From Acetivibrio alkalicellulosi (GTDB lineage Bacteria > Bacillota > Clostridia > Acetivibrionales > Acetivibrionaceae), in the NCBI GenBank assembly GCA_008125075.1, contig VLTH01000002.1, positions 1,469,351-1,533,350 on the forward strand: a stretch of DNA of 64,000 nt, read 5' to 3'. Both the position numbers and the translations under genes were made by a program. This document shows positions 54,439-62,811 of this stretch, one piece after another. The first letter of the stretch is position 1, and every line of letters begins with the position of its first letter. A model generated the notes under the pieces. It made no database searches and was not told the origin of the DNA. It saw nothing but the letters and a program-made list of their open reading frames with translations.

Positions 54439-54999
54439 AACAAGTCCCCCTAAATTATTATTTTGCTATAACCACACAAATTATAATATTGAGTGTTTTG
54501 CAATATATATTTTAAAATTCTGTAGTTTAAACTTTATTTATAAGATTATTATTTTGATATGATATGTAATAGAATCAATTTGCAATAGTTATTTAATGTT
54601 TTCATAATCATTATATCACACCATATAACTATTTCAATAATTTTCATATATTTAAATAACATGTGTATTTGATATTATGTATACTATATTGTATATCAAA
54701 TAAGTATATTTTCAGCCAAAACCCACCAAGCAGTTTTTTCATTTCAATCTATTTTAGCCTTACTCTCGATCAATACGATCTGCAACTACTGATATTAAAG
54801 GATTTATCTGAAAAAACTTGTCACTACAACCTCTGTAACACACATGATGTAAGGGTTTTAAGAGAATTTTTATGTTTAGTTTTCGGTATATTTCATTATG
54901 ATATGGTTCGGGTTTGGATGAAGTTCTCACATAATTACCAGGATTCCACCATCTGGATTCATTTTGCATATCCTAAACATTCCTGTTAATATTTGATAT
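54439..54999. other. Gene-free stretch upstream of the xylanase
   Basis: 54439-54560 should hold the xylanase promoter and leader. The rest has only weak frames (54663-54989 plus, 54760-54969 minus) without start sites. The minus one continues from the broken small membrane-protein gene at 55000-55165 and may be part of the same decayed gene. Confidence 0.35.
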
Positions 55000-55165
55000 T
55001 TAGTACGATACTTGGGAGCGTACACCAGACAATTCGCTTTGCAGTCTGGATATTTGATTATTCAAATTTTTAGTATTAGTATAGGTTTGCCAAACAAGCA
55101 ATAAAATCACTGTGATTGATATATGTGATTGATATAATTAAAAAAACATCCTTTTTCTTAACCAT
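55000..55165 (-). pseudogene. Small membrane/coiled-coil protein gene broken by a 13-bp tandem duplication
   Basis: ATG 55165 follows GGGGAGG. The frame begins MVKKKDVFLIISIT and stops soon after. TGTGATTGATATA occurs twice in direct tandem (55111-55123 and 55124-55136, plus strand). Removing one copy restores a frame with a membrane helix (FLIISITVILLLVW) followed by a coiled coil (NLNNQISRLQSELSGVRSQV). The C-terminal part seems lost. Confidence 0.75.
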
Positions 55166-55345
55166 TTTAACCTCCCCAAATTTATATTATTTAAAGTTTA
55201 TTTATAAATAATTTTATTACACATTAGTAGAATATACAACATTAAGATCAATGCAGGGCTGCATAATAAAGGTTGTAAATAAATATAAGAATTATTGGGT
55301 ATATATAGCTTAGTAATAAATTAAATGGGTAATTGAAATGAGGGA

Positions 55346-55654
55346 ATGTATTTGGCAATAGGTTATGCATGTATTGCACAATGTTAAAGAATTATCACTA
55401 AAGTTATATGATTTTATTGATAAATCTAATCATATAAAGTATTCGAAATCTTAAGAAGAAAATACAGCTTTACATATATGGGGTTACTTTAAGAAATTTG
55501 CATTGGAAAAGGAGAAGGAATTATTTTTTAAAAAACTCGAAAAATTAAAAGTGGAGATGAGGATATAAAAACCATCAAGAAATATTTATATAAACTTGCT
55601 GAAAAATACGAAAAAGAGTATCTTTTAGAATCCCATTATTTTTTGGGGCATTGA
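55346..55654 (+). pseudogene. Remnant of a UV-damage endonuclease (UvsE-like) gene
   Basis: ATG 55346 opens MYLAIGYACIA, the start typical of UvsE, and stops at once. Other frames then give KELSLKLYDFIDKSNHIKY and, after one more break, ALHIWGYFKKFALEKEKEL ... KYLYKLAEKYEKEYLLESHYF, like the C-terminal extension of clostridial UvsE. The catalytic TIM barrel in between is missing. Identification is from remembered family patterns and is tentative. Confidence 0.45.
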
Positions 55655-55728
55655 AAAAATATATTATTAATGATAAAATTATAATGATTATGGCTAGAAT
55701 TAACAAATGTGTAACGGGGGATGAGTTT

Positions 55729-56466
55729 ATGAAAAAATATAGGATATTAACGATAATGTGTGTGTTAGTGATTGGTGTCATTGGTGTTTATTCAATTAAT
55801 GGTAATAAAACTGATTCTGTTAAGACTTCTAATGAATATATTAATGATAACAATATTAGTGAAAATATTAATGAAAATATTAATGATGATATTTGCTATT
55901 CCAGTATAGTAGCTTCAAAGCCCATTATATATCTATATCCCACAGCAGAGAAGAAAATAGATGTTAAGCTTAATTTTGATGGCGATTTATTTTGTACATA
56001 TCCTGACTATAAAGAAGATGAAGGGTGGAGTGTTATAGCCAAACCAGATGGAACTTTATTTAACATAGATGATCAAAGGGAATATTCATATTTATTTTGG
56101 GAAGGCATTTGTAATAAGGATGATTGGGATTTGTCTAAAGGTTTTGTTGTAAAGGGTGAAAATACTAAAGAATTTTTTCAGGAAAAACTATCGAAGATGG
56201 GCTTAATACCTAAAGAATATAATGAATTTATAGTATTCTGGCTTCCGTTAATGCAGAATAACAAATATAATTTAATAACCTTTGTTGGTGAAGAATACGA
56301 GGAAACTGCACCACTATATATAAGTCCTGAACCAGATTCTATATTAAGAGTGTTTATGGCATATAAATCTTTAGATGAGTTTATTGAAATTGAAGAGCAA
56401 GAAATTTTACCTTTTGAGAGAAAGGGATTTACTGTTATTGAGTGGGGAGGAGCAGAAGTTAAATAA
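55729..56466 (+). CDS. Membrane-anchored or secreted conserved hypothetical protein
   Basis: 245 residues from ATG 55729, with GGGGGATGAG upstream; the frame is open from 55651 but that start has no Shine-Dalgarno. N-terminal helix (ILTIMCVLVIGVIGVYSI) then an Asn-rich linker and a folded domain from about residue 60: KPIIYLYPTAEKKIDVKL, GDLFCTYPDY, YLFWEGIC, GLIPKEYNEFIVFWLPLM, RKGFTVIEWGGAEVK. I know this domain as a conserved bacterial family of unknown function, usually exported. The gene is intact among fragments. Confidence 0.7.
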   Translation: MKKYRILTIMCVLVIGVIGVYSINGNKTDSVKTSNEYINDNNISENINENINDDICYSSIVASKPIIYLYPTAEKKIDVKLNFDGDLFCTYPDYKEDEGWSVIAKPDGTLFNIDDQREYSYLFWEGICNKDDWDLSKGFVVKGENTKEFFQEKLSKMGLIPKEYNEFIVFWLPLMQNNKYNLITFVGEEYEETAPLYISPEPDSILRVFMAYKSLDEFIEIEEQEILPFERKGFTVIEWGGAEVK

Positions 56467-56542
56467 TCAAACAGCTATTTTTTTTTAAATATTCTAGACT
56501 GGTATCTAAAATATTTTTCAACACCATTATTAAATTCACTCA

Positions 56543-56757
56543 TCAATCTAAAACAATTGTTGCTTCTCTACCATCTATTGTAACAATAACGGTTTTGCCT
56601 TCATATGAATCTCCTTTTGGTATTATATCCACATATTCATGTGGAGCATCTTCAGGGACAGGAATAAATAGGTAGCCTATAGTAACATATACTTCATTTG
56701 ATATTAATTCATAGTCCACACCATTTATTTCTGTACCAGATATTTCAAATTGCTCTT
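56543..56757 (-). pseudogene. C-terminal fragment of an unrecognised protein
   Basis: Minus-strand frame without a start codon: FEISGTEINGVDYELISN, VYVTIGYLFIPVPEDAP, then KTVIVTIDGREATIVLD and a stop. Coherent protein-like sequence of about 70 residues with stalk-like beta pattern; the 5' end is lost where a plus-strand fragment begins. Confidence 0.45.
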
Positions 56758-56899
56758 ATGGAACAACCATGACCCACCTGTAAAAAATAAAACTACAGCT
56801 TGTGGCTACTCTTATCTAGAGCAAGTATATTATGAAGACGTTTACAATGCAAAATATGAAGATGAATTTTCACAGGAAAATCCTTACGATGATTTTTAA
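56757..56899 (+). pseudogene. C-terminal fragment of an unrecognised protein
   Basis: Plus-strand frame without a start: WNNHDPPVKNKTTACGYSY, EQVYYEDVYNAKYEDEF and an end in PYDDF. About 47 codons. It abuts the minus-strand fragment head-to-head, so two broken genes were joined here. Bases 56900-57029 hold nothing recognisable. Confidence 0.4.
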
Positions 56900-57029
56900 T
56901 ATTTTATGGCAGGATCTATTTTACCATGTTAATTTTAAGCTCTCATAAAAAGTATAAGAATAAGTATTGAAATGATATGTCATTACTTAAACAATTATAG
57001 GCTATTATGGATTTTTATGTTGTATTTTA

Positions 57030-57299
57030 TTGTATAGTGGACTAAATTATATTATAATAATGAAAAAAATAGGTATGACAAAAGAAGCAGAACTTAAAAA
57101 AGAAAGATTTAAAAATGGTAACTGGGATAATGAAATTCGTTATGGTATATTATTAGAAGAATGGAAAGATAAATCACTACTATTTATCAGAAAATATGAG
57201 AGTGAAGATCATATTCAAATTGTAAATTTACACAGACTTGTTTTAGAGAAAGAAAACGCTGTGAATGGTATAATAAAATTAACAGTTTTCGATCAATAA
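57030..57299 (+). pseudogene. Chimera of two GNAT acetyltransferase fragments
   Basis: The first half, MKKIGMTKEAELKKERFKNG and EIRYGILLEEWK, is the C-terminal end of a RimJ-type GNAT enzyme. It runs directly into LFIRKYESEDHIQIVNLHRL, which looks like the N-terminal start of another GNAT protein. Neither is complete. The open frame has no Shine-Dalgarno. Confidence 0.55.
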
Positions 57300-57376
57300 G
57301 ATTTTACGACATTTACCGGTAATTGTCAATCAGGTGGTCAAAGTACTGGAAATTATATTTACATTCGGAGGTCGTT

Positions 57377-57688
57377 ATGTTTTTTACTTGTGAAATGAAA
57401 AATAGAAAAGAAAAAGAAATATGGGAAGGTAAAATTGCCAATATTACTGATTATGGTAGTCATCATGAGATTTTTATTAAAAGCAGATCCAGCATTATGT
57501 TATTGTTTGGTAAAACATCTCGTGGAGGTTTTGCGTGTGCACCTGATTTTGGAGCTGGTTGTCATCTTGTAGATTTTAAGGATATATTTTGGAATAGTGA
57601 AAAATTAATATCTGTTCTTGGAAAAGCTGATGGAATTACAGCAGCTACAGCCCTATATAGGTTATCTGAAGAAAACATCAACATATAA
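57377..57688 (+). CDS. Small hypothetical protein (DUF6618-like)
   Basis: 103 residues from ATG 57377, five bases after GGAGG; the frame is open from 57323 without a start site. KIANITDYGSHHEIFIKSRSS, FGKTSRGGFACAPDFGAGCHL and DGITAATALYRLSE resemble a small family found on clostridial mobile elements (DUF6618 as I recall it). No domain of known function. It appears intact. Confidence 0.5.
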   Translation: MFFTCEMKNRKEKEIWEGKIANITDYGSHHEIFIKSRSSIMLLFGKTSRGGFACAPDFGAGCHLVDFKDIFWNSEKLISVLGKADGITAATALYRLSEENINI

Positions 57689-57761
57689 TTTTTTAAAACT
57701 ATATGTATTTCTATTTTCTTAATTTATTTAAAATAATATAAAATCAGCAATAATAGTAGGT

Positions 57762-57935
57762 CTTGTGGAGCTTGTGGGTAATCTGCCGTTTAGGACCTGT
57801 GGTTAAGCTGTGGTAAACTTGTGAATTATGTGTGGTCAACATGGTTTTTGTTGTCCACGCATAATTCAAGCACAGCGGCAAGTTTTCCACTGCTTATCCA
57901 TCAGTTCCTGGCAGATTATCCATCAAATCCACATG
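57762..57935. repeat. Large imperfect inverted repeat (about 80-bp arms)
   Basis: The left arm (from CTTGTGGAGCTTGTGG) and the right arm (reverse complement of ...CATCAAATCCACATG) match over most of their length. Shared blocks, read from left, are TAATCTGCC, TAAGC, GTGG(T/A)AAACTTG and TGAATTATG(T/C)GTGG. The centre is 57823-57840 against 57851-57867. It could form a long hairpin or cruciform. It ends just before the IS21-type element; whether it belongs to it is unclear. Confidence 0.75.
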
Positions 57936-58087
57936 ACTATAATGTAAAAGTTGATAATTTTTCTTAAATATTTGCAGATGATTTTTCTCAACAAGTACAC
58001 TGATTTTATAAAAAGAACTATTAGATAATGAAATGTATTAATCCTTTCGGTATAATATTTAAAAAATACTGAAAGGAGAATCGAACT

Positions 58088-59671
58088 TTGAAAAAAGAAG
58101 AAGGGTGGCTTATGTACACAGAAATAAATAAGTTTAAGAATATGGGACTCAATAAATCTCAAATTGCCAGAAGATTGCTAATTAGCCGACCAACTTTGAA
58201 CAAATATCTCAATATGTCTCCAGAAGAATTTGAATCATATGTTTGTGAAGTCAGAGAACGTCGGAAAAAAGCAGATTCATTCAAAGAAGATATTGTATGT
58301 TGGTTGAAAGAATTTCCAGAAATTTCAGCGTCACAGATGTTTGATTGGTTAGAAGAAAAGTTTCAAGTACTCCCCTTTAAAGAAGGTACATTAAGGAGAT
58401 ATATTCGTACCCTAAGACAGGAATATAATATACCAAAGACAGCAACTCCAAGGCAGTATAGTGCAGTTGATGAAATACCAATGGGTAAGCAAATTCAGGT
58501 AGACTTTGGAACCATAAAAGTGCCCGATGCAAATGGAAAGTATATAAGACTTTATGTTATGTGTTTTATATTATCACATTCACGATATAAATATTGTGAA
58601 TGGCTAGACAGGCCTTTTACTACTGATGATACTATAAGAATACATGAAAATGCTTTTGAGTATTATGGTGGAATAGCTGAAGAAATAGTATATGATCAAG
58701 ATCATCTATTTTTAGTAAGTGAAAACTATGGTGATTTAATATACACAAAAGCATTTTCTAAATATATTAAAAAACGAAAATACAAAGTATATATGTGTCG
58801 AAAGGCAGATCCTGAAAGTAAAGGGCGAATTGAAAAGGTAGTAGATTATGTCAAGAGTAATTATGCTAAACATCGCACTTTTTATAATATTGATAAGTGG
58901 AATGAAGGATGTCTAGACTGGCTTGAAAGACGTGGAAACGGTAAAATGCATGGAACTACAAGAAAAATACCAGCTGAAGTATTTATAGAAGAAAGAAAAT
59001 ACTTAAAACCGGTACTTGATAAAATTAAACATAATTATCCTGTATTAAGTGTAACTTATCAAGTAAGAAAAGACAATACCGTTCCCATAAAAGGAAATAG
59101 ATATTCTGTTCCACGAGGAACTTATAAAGGCCCTCATACATATGTCAAAGTAAATTATACAGATGATAATGAACTTGTAATTATAGAACTTGATACAGAT
59201 AAAGTATTAGGCAGATTTAGAATACCTGTGGATAAAGGAAATCTACTAAAAAACAATGATCACAAAAGAGAAAAAGGAGGCAAAATCATAGACATTATAA
59301 ATAAGACAGCTACTAAATTTTCTAATCCTGATACAGCAAAAAATTTTATGGAACTTATTCGAAAGGAGAAGCCAAGATATATAAGAGACCAAATTATGCT
59401 AATTCAAAAAGCAATAGAGGAAACCTCTTTAAGTAGCATAGATAAGGCTTTGGAGTTTTGTTTAAAAAATAAACTTTATAGAGCAACAGATTTCCAAGAT
59501 GCAGTAAGTCATTATCAAAAAGAAAACCTAATTCAAATTAATAATTCTTGTGAAAAAAAGATATGTCTAAAAGAAGAAGATGTTGAAAAAATAAAAATCA
59601 GTCCTAAAATACGTGATATGTCTGAATATATAAGTGCTTTGGGAGGTTATAATAATGCAAATGACAATTGA
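58088..59671 (+). CDS. istA: IstA transposase of IS21 family
   Basis: 527 residues from TTG 58088 (AAAGGAG upstream); ATG 58112 is an alternative. Helix-turn-helix at the N-terminus (LNKSQIARRLLISRPTLNKY). DDE core: QVDFGTIKV (first Asp), EEIVYDQDH (second Asp), DPESKGRIEKVVDYVK (Glu). The C-terminal part (PRGTYKGPHTYVKV) is the usual IstA beta-barrel. All motifs are intact, so the element may still be active. Confidence 0.93.
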   Translation: MKKEEGWLMYTEINKFKNMGLNKSQIARRLLISRPTLNKYLNMSPEEFESYVCEVRERRKKADSFKEDIVCWLKEFPEISASQMFDWLEEKFQVLPFKEGTLRRYIRTLRQEYNIPKTATPRQYSAVDEIPMGKQIQVDFGTIKVPDANGKYIRLYVMCFILSHSRYKYCEWLDRPFTTDDTIRIHENAFEYYGGIAEEIVYDQDHLFLVSENYGDLIYTKAFSKYIKKRKYKVYMCRKADPESKGRIEKVVDYVKSNYAKHRTFYNIDKWNEGCLDWLERRGNGKMHGTTRKIPAEVFIEERKYLKPVLDKIKHNYPVLSVTYQVRKDNTVPIKGNRYSVPRGTYKGPHTYVKVNYTDDNELVIIELDTDKVLGRFRIPVDKGNLLKNNDHKREKGGKIIDIINKTATKFSNPDTAKNFMELIRKEKPRYIRDQIMLIQKAIEETSLSSIDKALEFCLKNKLYRATDFQDAVSHYQKENLIQINNSCEKKICLKEEDVEKIKISPKIRDMSEYISALGGYNNANDN

Positions 59672-60410
59672 AAATGTTAGGGCAATGTTAAAAACAATTA
59701 ATCTTTATACTGTTGCAGAAAAAACAGAAGAAATTTTAAATGAGTCTTTAAAAGAATCCATGTCATATGAAAAGTTTTTGGAAAACTTTCTTCAATGTGA
59801 AATAAAGGGACGTCAAGAAAAAAGATTTGAAAGAAATATAAAGCAGGCATCCTTTCCTGAATACAAGACTCTTGATGAATTTGATTTAACAGAGCAACAA
59901 TCATTAAGTAAAAGACAATTCAACCAGCTTAAGGAACTTAGCTGGATAGAGCAGGGTTATAATTTAATCCTGCTTGGGCCTACTGGAGTTGGTAAAACCA
60001 TGCTTTCAATAGGATTAGGGATACATGCTGTTAACAATGGTTACAAAGTTCATTTTACAACAATGAATGACTTGATATATGTACTCAAAACACATGAAAT
60101 GTTAAGAACATCTATAGCTAGATACAAACGGATCCTACAATCAGATTTGTTCATTATTGATGATTTAATGTTTATGGCTATGGAAAAACATGAAGCAAAT
60201 TGTTTTTTTCAACTTATTAATAAGCTTTATGGTCAATCCTCAATTATTATAACTTCTAATAAAAGTCCAGAAGAATGGGGAGATCTTTTAGGAGATCCTG
60301 CAATTACAACAGCTATATTAGATCGAATTGTTCATAAATGTGAAGTGTTAAATTTAAATGGAGACAGCTACAGATTGAAACACCGCAAAACCATATTTAG
60401 CAAAAACTAG
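59655..60410 (+). CDS. istB: IstB ATPase, IS21-family transposition helper
   Basis: 251 residues from ATG 59655 with GGGAGG upstream; the frame extends to 59634. DnaC-like AAA+ ATPase: GPTGVGKTMLS (Walker A), DLFIIDDLMF (Walker B), SSIIITSNKSP (sensor), and the C-terminal ITTAILDRIVHKCEVLNLNG typical of IstB. It overlaps istA by 17 bases, as usual for the family. IstB directs target choice and activates IstA. Confidence 0.93.
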   Translation: MQMTIENVRAMLKTINLYTVAEKTEEILNESLKESMSYEKFLENFLQCEIKGRQEKRFERNIKQASFPEYKTLDEFDLTEQQSLSKRQFNQLKELSWIEQGYNLILLGPTGVGKTMLSIGLGIHAVNNGYKVHFTTMNDLIYVLKTHEMLRTSIARYKRILQSDLFIIDDLMFMAMEKHEANCFFQLINKLYGQSSIIITSNKSPEEWGDLLGDPAITTAILDRIVHKCEVLNLNGDSYRLKHRKTIFSKN

Positions 60411-60497
60411 GTGTAAAAAATTAATGATCGAAAAGTGTAAAAAAACACTTGACATCTACAAACGCATATAGATTAGTATTTACACTTAATTTAACTC

Positions 60498-60680
60498 TTA
60501 GTAGAAAGTATCATTTTTTTCAATTGATATTATTATCATTTTCTTTAATGGTTTTTCACCATCTTCTTTTATTTTATAGTCATCAATATACTTTTTTAGT
60601 TGTTCTGTTGCTTCTTTTTTCTTTTGTTCTAATTTATCTTTTGTATAATCTCCTTCTTTTATATGTTTAAACTCTAACAT
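60498..60680 (-). pseudogene. C-terminal remnant of an AAA/PD-(D/E)XK (PDDEXK_9-like) protein
   Basis: The frame MLEFKHIKEGDYTKDKLEQK then EATEQLKKYIDDYK matches the end of proteins with an N-terminal AAA domain and a C-terminal PDDEXK_9 nuclease (E-F-K is the site). Everything upstream is missing. The same tail, shortened, is in copy A. Confidence 0.6.
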
Positions 60681-60950
60681 ATATCTAAAGTTAACTTCAA
60701 TATGTCATCCCTTCTTTTAATAAAAATCAGAATATCCATTCCTCGTTTCTTTTTCACTCTCAAACTTATAAATTCTATCCACATATAAAAGAGTTATAAA
60801 AATTGCCTTACACGTCATCTCATTATAAAAAGCTTACCTTAAACTTAATTTTATTATATAAATTTTAAATATATCCGATAAATTTAATAATATTAGCAAA
60901 TTAGCATTATTTTTAATACACATTGGCTAACTTTAAGAGAGGTGAAATAC

Positions 60951-61398
60951 TTGATTCACATTAATAATTACTATGATATAGAAAAACTAAGCTTTAAGCA
61001 TATACTTAGCTTAGATTACATCAAATTATTAAAACGCAATTTTAAAATGATTTCTGCTTATGCTACTGGTAATTCTGATTCTTGGAGTTCTTTCAATATG
61101 AAAGAAGCTGGCATGTTTTGCATAATAACTCAAGATGATATAAACAATGGACTAACTTGCACCCAACTTTTGAGGGATTTTAGAAAAATGTTTAATTCAT
61201 GTGTTCCTGAACATGCAGAACTAATAATACTTCCATCAGGCAAAAAAAATTTGGTTTGCATTTATAATGAGTACTACTAAATTTACTTTTTTACATCTTC
61301 AATACGGTTTACTAGGTCCAGAGTTTGACTCATGGTTAAAGTGTTTCCATTTAGAAATTAGCTTTTTTAAATATATGTCTATCTGCACTTTACAATGA
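60951..61398 (+). pseudogene. Frame-shifted copy of the small hypothetical gene at 3978
   Basis: It is identical in most codons to the gene at 3978. At about 61244-61251 the run is eight A's instead of seven, which shifts the frame and stops it at 61280. Correcting the run restores the remainder, ending slightly later because a T-run is one base shorter. Start as in copy A (TTG after AGAGAGGTG). Confidence 0.7.
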
Positions 61399-61700
61399 TC
61401 TCTTTTTGAATATCTGGTAAATAAGTTCATTGGTCTTTCTGTATTCTTTTTTCTCCTCTAACCTTTTTCTTGCATCTGCCAAAGAAACTGTTAATTCTCC
61501 TGAAATCCTTGACTGTTCAGCCATTGCAAGCTTTGGTTTAAGCTTAAAAGTTGCTCTCTCTTTTCAAAAGCTTCAATGCTCATTACAACAAGATCACCCT
61601 CACCATTTTTTGTTATATAAATAGGTTCTTCTACCTCATGAGCTAAGGTTGAAATCTTTCCATAATCATTTCTTAATGTTGTTGATGATTTAATTATCAT
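61390..61700 (-). pseudogene. Phd/YefM-type antitoxin with a frameshift
   Basis: MIIKSSTTLRNDYGKISTLA, EEPIYITKNGEGDLVVMS and EAFEKRE are a typical Phd/YefM N-terminus. After FEKRE one base is missing. The other frame continues naturally with ATFKLKPKLAMAEQSRISGE and SLADARKRLEE, the usual C-terminal half. The uncorrected frame stops at 61491. No toxin gene follows; the tail runs into copy B of the dispersed element. Confidence 0.7.
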
Positions 61701-61743
61701 TATGAACCACCTCTGTAATTAATTAACATAACCTCATACTTAT

Positions 61744-62691
61744 TTACTCAATATTTGTTTTAAATTCTTCTAAACTGCTTACTTTATTAGATAGCTTTAC
61801 CCATTTTTTTAAAGTATCTATATCACTTTGTTTATTTATTATTTTAAGAACTTCTGCTGTAACAGGTTCTATTTCATTTAAGTTCTCTATAATATCTTCT
61901 TTCCTAGCTAAAATTACTCCTTCTTCTCTTCCTTCTTCTCTTCCTTCTTCTCTTCCTTCTTCTCTTCCTTCTTCTCTTTCTTCTAATCTAATTAAATCTA
62001 TCTCTTCCTCAATTGTCAGTACTTTTGTAATCATTGTAACAAACTCCTTTCTTTTAAGATATTCCATCAAGTAACCTTTTTCCATAGTATCTTCTATGGC
62101 TTTTTGAATTGCTTCTTCTAGTAAAAGCTTTTTTATCTTGTAATAAAACTTGATTCGATCCATTAAGTAACTGTACCCATCTAGTACATCTTTTCTTTGT
62201 TTTACTTCTTCAGGTAAGTGCTTATAGGTAATGTCCATTATTTTTACCTTCATGTTGATAAATTCATCCTCTTCTCCTAAATTTGCTTTTAGATACATTT
62301 CTTTATGCTGTAATGGTTCTTCTCCATTGTACACTACAAAAAACTCTGGTGTGGGTATTCTAATGGCTCTTTTGGCAAATATGTTTAATTGATTTTGAGT
62401 GATATAAAGTTTTAATAACTCTGCATAGTATAATAAAAATCTAAGCGGCATATTTTCATTAAGTGTACTTTGATGTTCTACCATTATAATCAATCTATTA
62501 TCTTTAGTTTTAAATGCAACATCATTTTTTAATTGTTTTACTACTATGCTTTCCGTATCATAGAATGTTAATTCATCTGCATTTAGCATTTGCCCTGTTA
62601 AGTCATAGTAAAGCTGTACAAAGTTTTTTTGGTCTGAAAACAAGTATCTAAATATAGTGTCTTTGTACTTTTCATTTCCTTTGTTTTGCAT
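61744..62691 (-). CDS. Rpn-type PD-(D/E)XK nuclease/transposase family protein
   Basis: 315 residues. N-terminus KYKDTIFRYLFSDQKNFVQ with VKQLKNDVAFKTKDNRLIIMVEHQST: the D ... E-x-Q site and neighbouring residues fit the Rpn/PDDEXK-transposase group. The C-terminal part contains five REEG units encoded by a 12-bp DNA repeat at 61919-61980. AAAGGGATGG precedes ATG 62691. It is only distantly related to the gene at 48548, and its own fragment occurs at 49935-50000. Role probably DNA recombination or defence. Confidence 0.75.
   Translation of the reverse strand: MQNKGNEKYKDTIFRYLFSDQKNFVQLYYDLTGQMLNADELTFYDTESIVVKQLKNDVAFKTKDNRLIIMVEHQSTLNENMPLRFLLYYAELLKLYITQNQLNIFAKRAIRIPTPEFFVVYNGEEPLQHKEMYLKANLGEEDEFINMKVKIMDITYKHLPEEVKQRKDVLDGYSYLMDRIKFYYKIKKLLLEEAIQKAIEDTMEKGYLMEYLKRKEFVTMITKVLTIEEEIDLIRLEEREEGREEGREEGREEGREEGVILARKEDIIENLNEIEPVTAEVLKIINKQSDIDTLKKWVKLSNKVSSLEEFKTNIE
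61919..61980. repeat. Tandem 12-bp repeat inside the second Rpn-type gene
   Basis: CCTTCTTCTCTT repeats five times. The unit is in frame and encodes REEG, giving a charged flexible run. Copy number could change without loss of frame. Confidence 0.9.
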
Positions 62692-62811
62692 TATATACCA
62701 TCCCTTTTCATGCTTTACTTACTTCTATTTTATCAAAATCATAATTTTTTTACTAGTAGTTTTCTATCCTTTACTGATTCATTCTACTTTATAAAATGAA
62801 TGATTAAATAT

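Larger units (their letters stand above)
57944..60460 (+). mobile_element. IS21-family insertion sequence (ends approximate)
   Basis: Contains intact istA and istB. The right end is probably near TGTCAAGTG (reverse complement at about 60447-60455), followed leftward by TTTTTTTACACTTTT. The left end is less clear; TGTAAAAGTTGATAATTTTT at 57944 is a candidate terminal repeat. No certain target duplication could be read. The right end lies about 30 bp from copy B of the dispersed element. Confidence 0.75.
60488..61425. repeat. Dispersed duplicated element, copy B (938 bp; copy A at 3670-4451)
   Basis: Longer than copy A by about 140 bp near 60588-60728 and 18 bp near 60896. It carries the tail of a PD-(D/E)XK gene, a shared upstream region and a frame-shifted version of the small gene. 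The last ~45 bp also resemble the 3' end of the surface-protein gene (62812-62860). Confidence 0.85.

Noticed and set aside
54663..54989. 108-codon plus-strand frame
   Set aside because: No Shine-Dalgarno, composition unlike local proteins, and lies antisense to a decayed minus-strand gene.
57762..57935. Replication origin because of TTATCCA-like motifs
   Set aside because: Motifs are imperfect DnaA-box matches tied to the inverted repeat; no replication gene is nearby.
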